From an uncultured Lachnospiraceae bacterium (GTDB lineage: Bacteria; Bacillota; Clostridia; Lachnospirales; Lachnospiraceae), in contig CAMLYL010000030.1 in NCBI GenBank assembly GCA_946491665.1, positions 1-33,197 of the forward strand: 33,197 bases of DNA. The letters run 5' to 3'. Below the pieces are notes generated by a model. That model was not told the origin of the DNA. It was given only the letters and a program-made list of their open reading frames with translations, and did no database searches. Both the position numbers and the translations under genes were made by a program. Shown one piece after another: positions 33,101-33,197 of the stretch (within the stretch, counting starts at the first letter, position 1; each line of letters starts with the position of its first letter).

Positions 33101-33140
33101 GGCTGTTATTTGCGGGATACCTGCAAATAACAGCCGTTTT
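33101..33140 (+). terminator. Terminator after the MFS gene
   Basis: A perfect 13-bp stem (33101-33113 with 33123-33135) around a 9-nt loop, then GTTTT. The group II intron 5' end starts 16 bases after the stem. Confidence 0.9.
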
Positions 33141-33151
33141 AATCTTATAGG

Positions 33152-33197
33152 GTGCGCCCAGCTAAGGGCTTGAAATTCGGTGGGTGAAAGTCCCGCT
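33152..33197 (+). mobile_element. Group II intron, 5' end (runs off the window)
   Basis: GTGCGCCCAGC (33152-33162) is the conserved 5' end of bacterial group II introns (Ll.LtrB begins GTGCGCCCAG); the bases that follow, GTGGGTGAAAGTCCCGCT (33180-33197), fit the start of domain I. Only 46 bases are present, so class and completeness cannot be judged. It sits just after a terminator in non-coding DNA and has the same orientation as the intron fragment at the left edge; both may be copies of one repeated element. Confidence 0.75.

Noticed and set aside
1-33197. CRISPR arrays, tRNA or rRNA genes
   Set aside because: No regularly spaced repeats and no tRNA- or rRNA-like sequence were seen on either strand.

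Overview
The window looks like a chromosomal segment of an anaerobic gut Firmicute, most likely a Lachnospiraceae member. This rests on clostridial-style genes: a DUF6465-type Lys/Ala-rich protein, a FeoA-FeoB fusion, HgdC/HgdB-type oxygen-sensitive ATPase genes, a heterodimeric ABC exporter pair, an amylosucrase-like GH13 next to a GH112 phosphorylase, and a GH53 galactanase. Ribosome sites are strong GGAGG types and promoters are sigma-A-like with 17-bp spacers. The assignment is an inference from gene content; no marker RNA gene is present.

Region 1 (1 to about 4430) is AT-rich accessory DNA and visibly damaged. It opens with the domain I part of a group II intron that abuts a 5'-truncated, frameshifted AlbA_2-like gene. 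A two-gene AbiE-like cassette follows (winged-helix antitoxin-like protein plus nucleotidyltransferase toxin-like protein broken at a T9 tract), then an unknown small protein, an aadE (streptomycin adenylyltransferase) remnant and a large hairpin.

Region 2 (about 4440-14275) is healthy core-like DNA. It holds a LacI regulator with a cell-wall GH53 galactanase; a consensus promoter, structured leader and strong terminator ahead of two ABC exporter half-transporters; a ZIP metal transporter; and a two-subunit CoA-transferase operon.

Region 3 (14.5-21.85 kb) is the most interesting. A four-gene minus-strand operon encodes a 1081-residue adenylation-carrier protein-thioester reductase protein, two related HgdB/DUF2229-type iron-sulfur subunits and an HgdC-type ATPase activase. 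I suggest it activates and reduces a (fatty) acid and couples this to low-potential radical/electron chemistry, for example ether-lipid or plasmalogen formation. A Lys/Ala-rich DUF6465 protein lies convergent to it.

Region 4 (21.85-33.15 kb) is plus-strand throughout: MATE exporter, HPr-like protein without the active histidine, amylosucrase-like GH13 plus GH112 phosphorylase, FeoAB ferrous iron transporter, LysR regulator and an MFS transporter with candidate operators between them. The MFS terminator is followed 16 nt later by the 5' end of another group II intron, which runs off the window.
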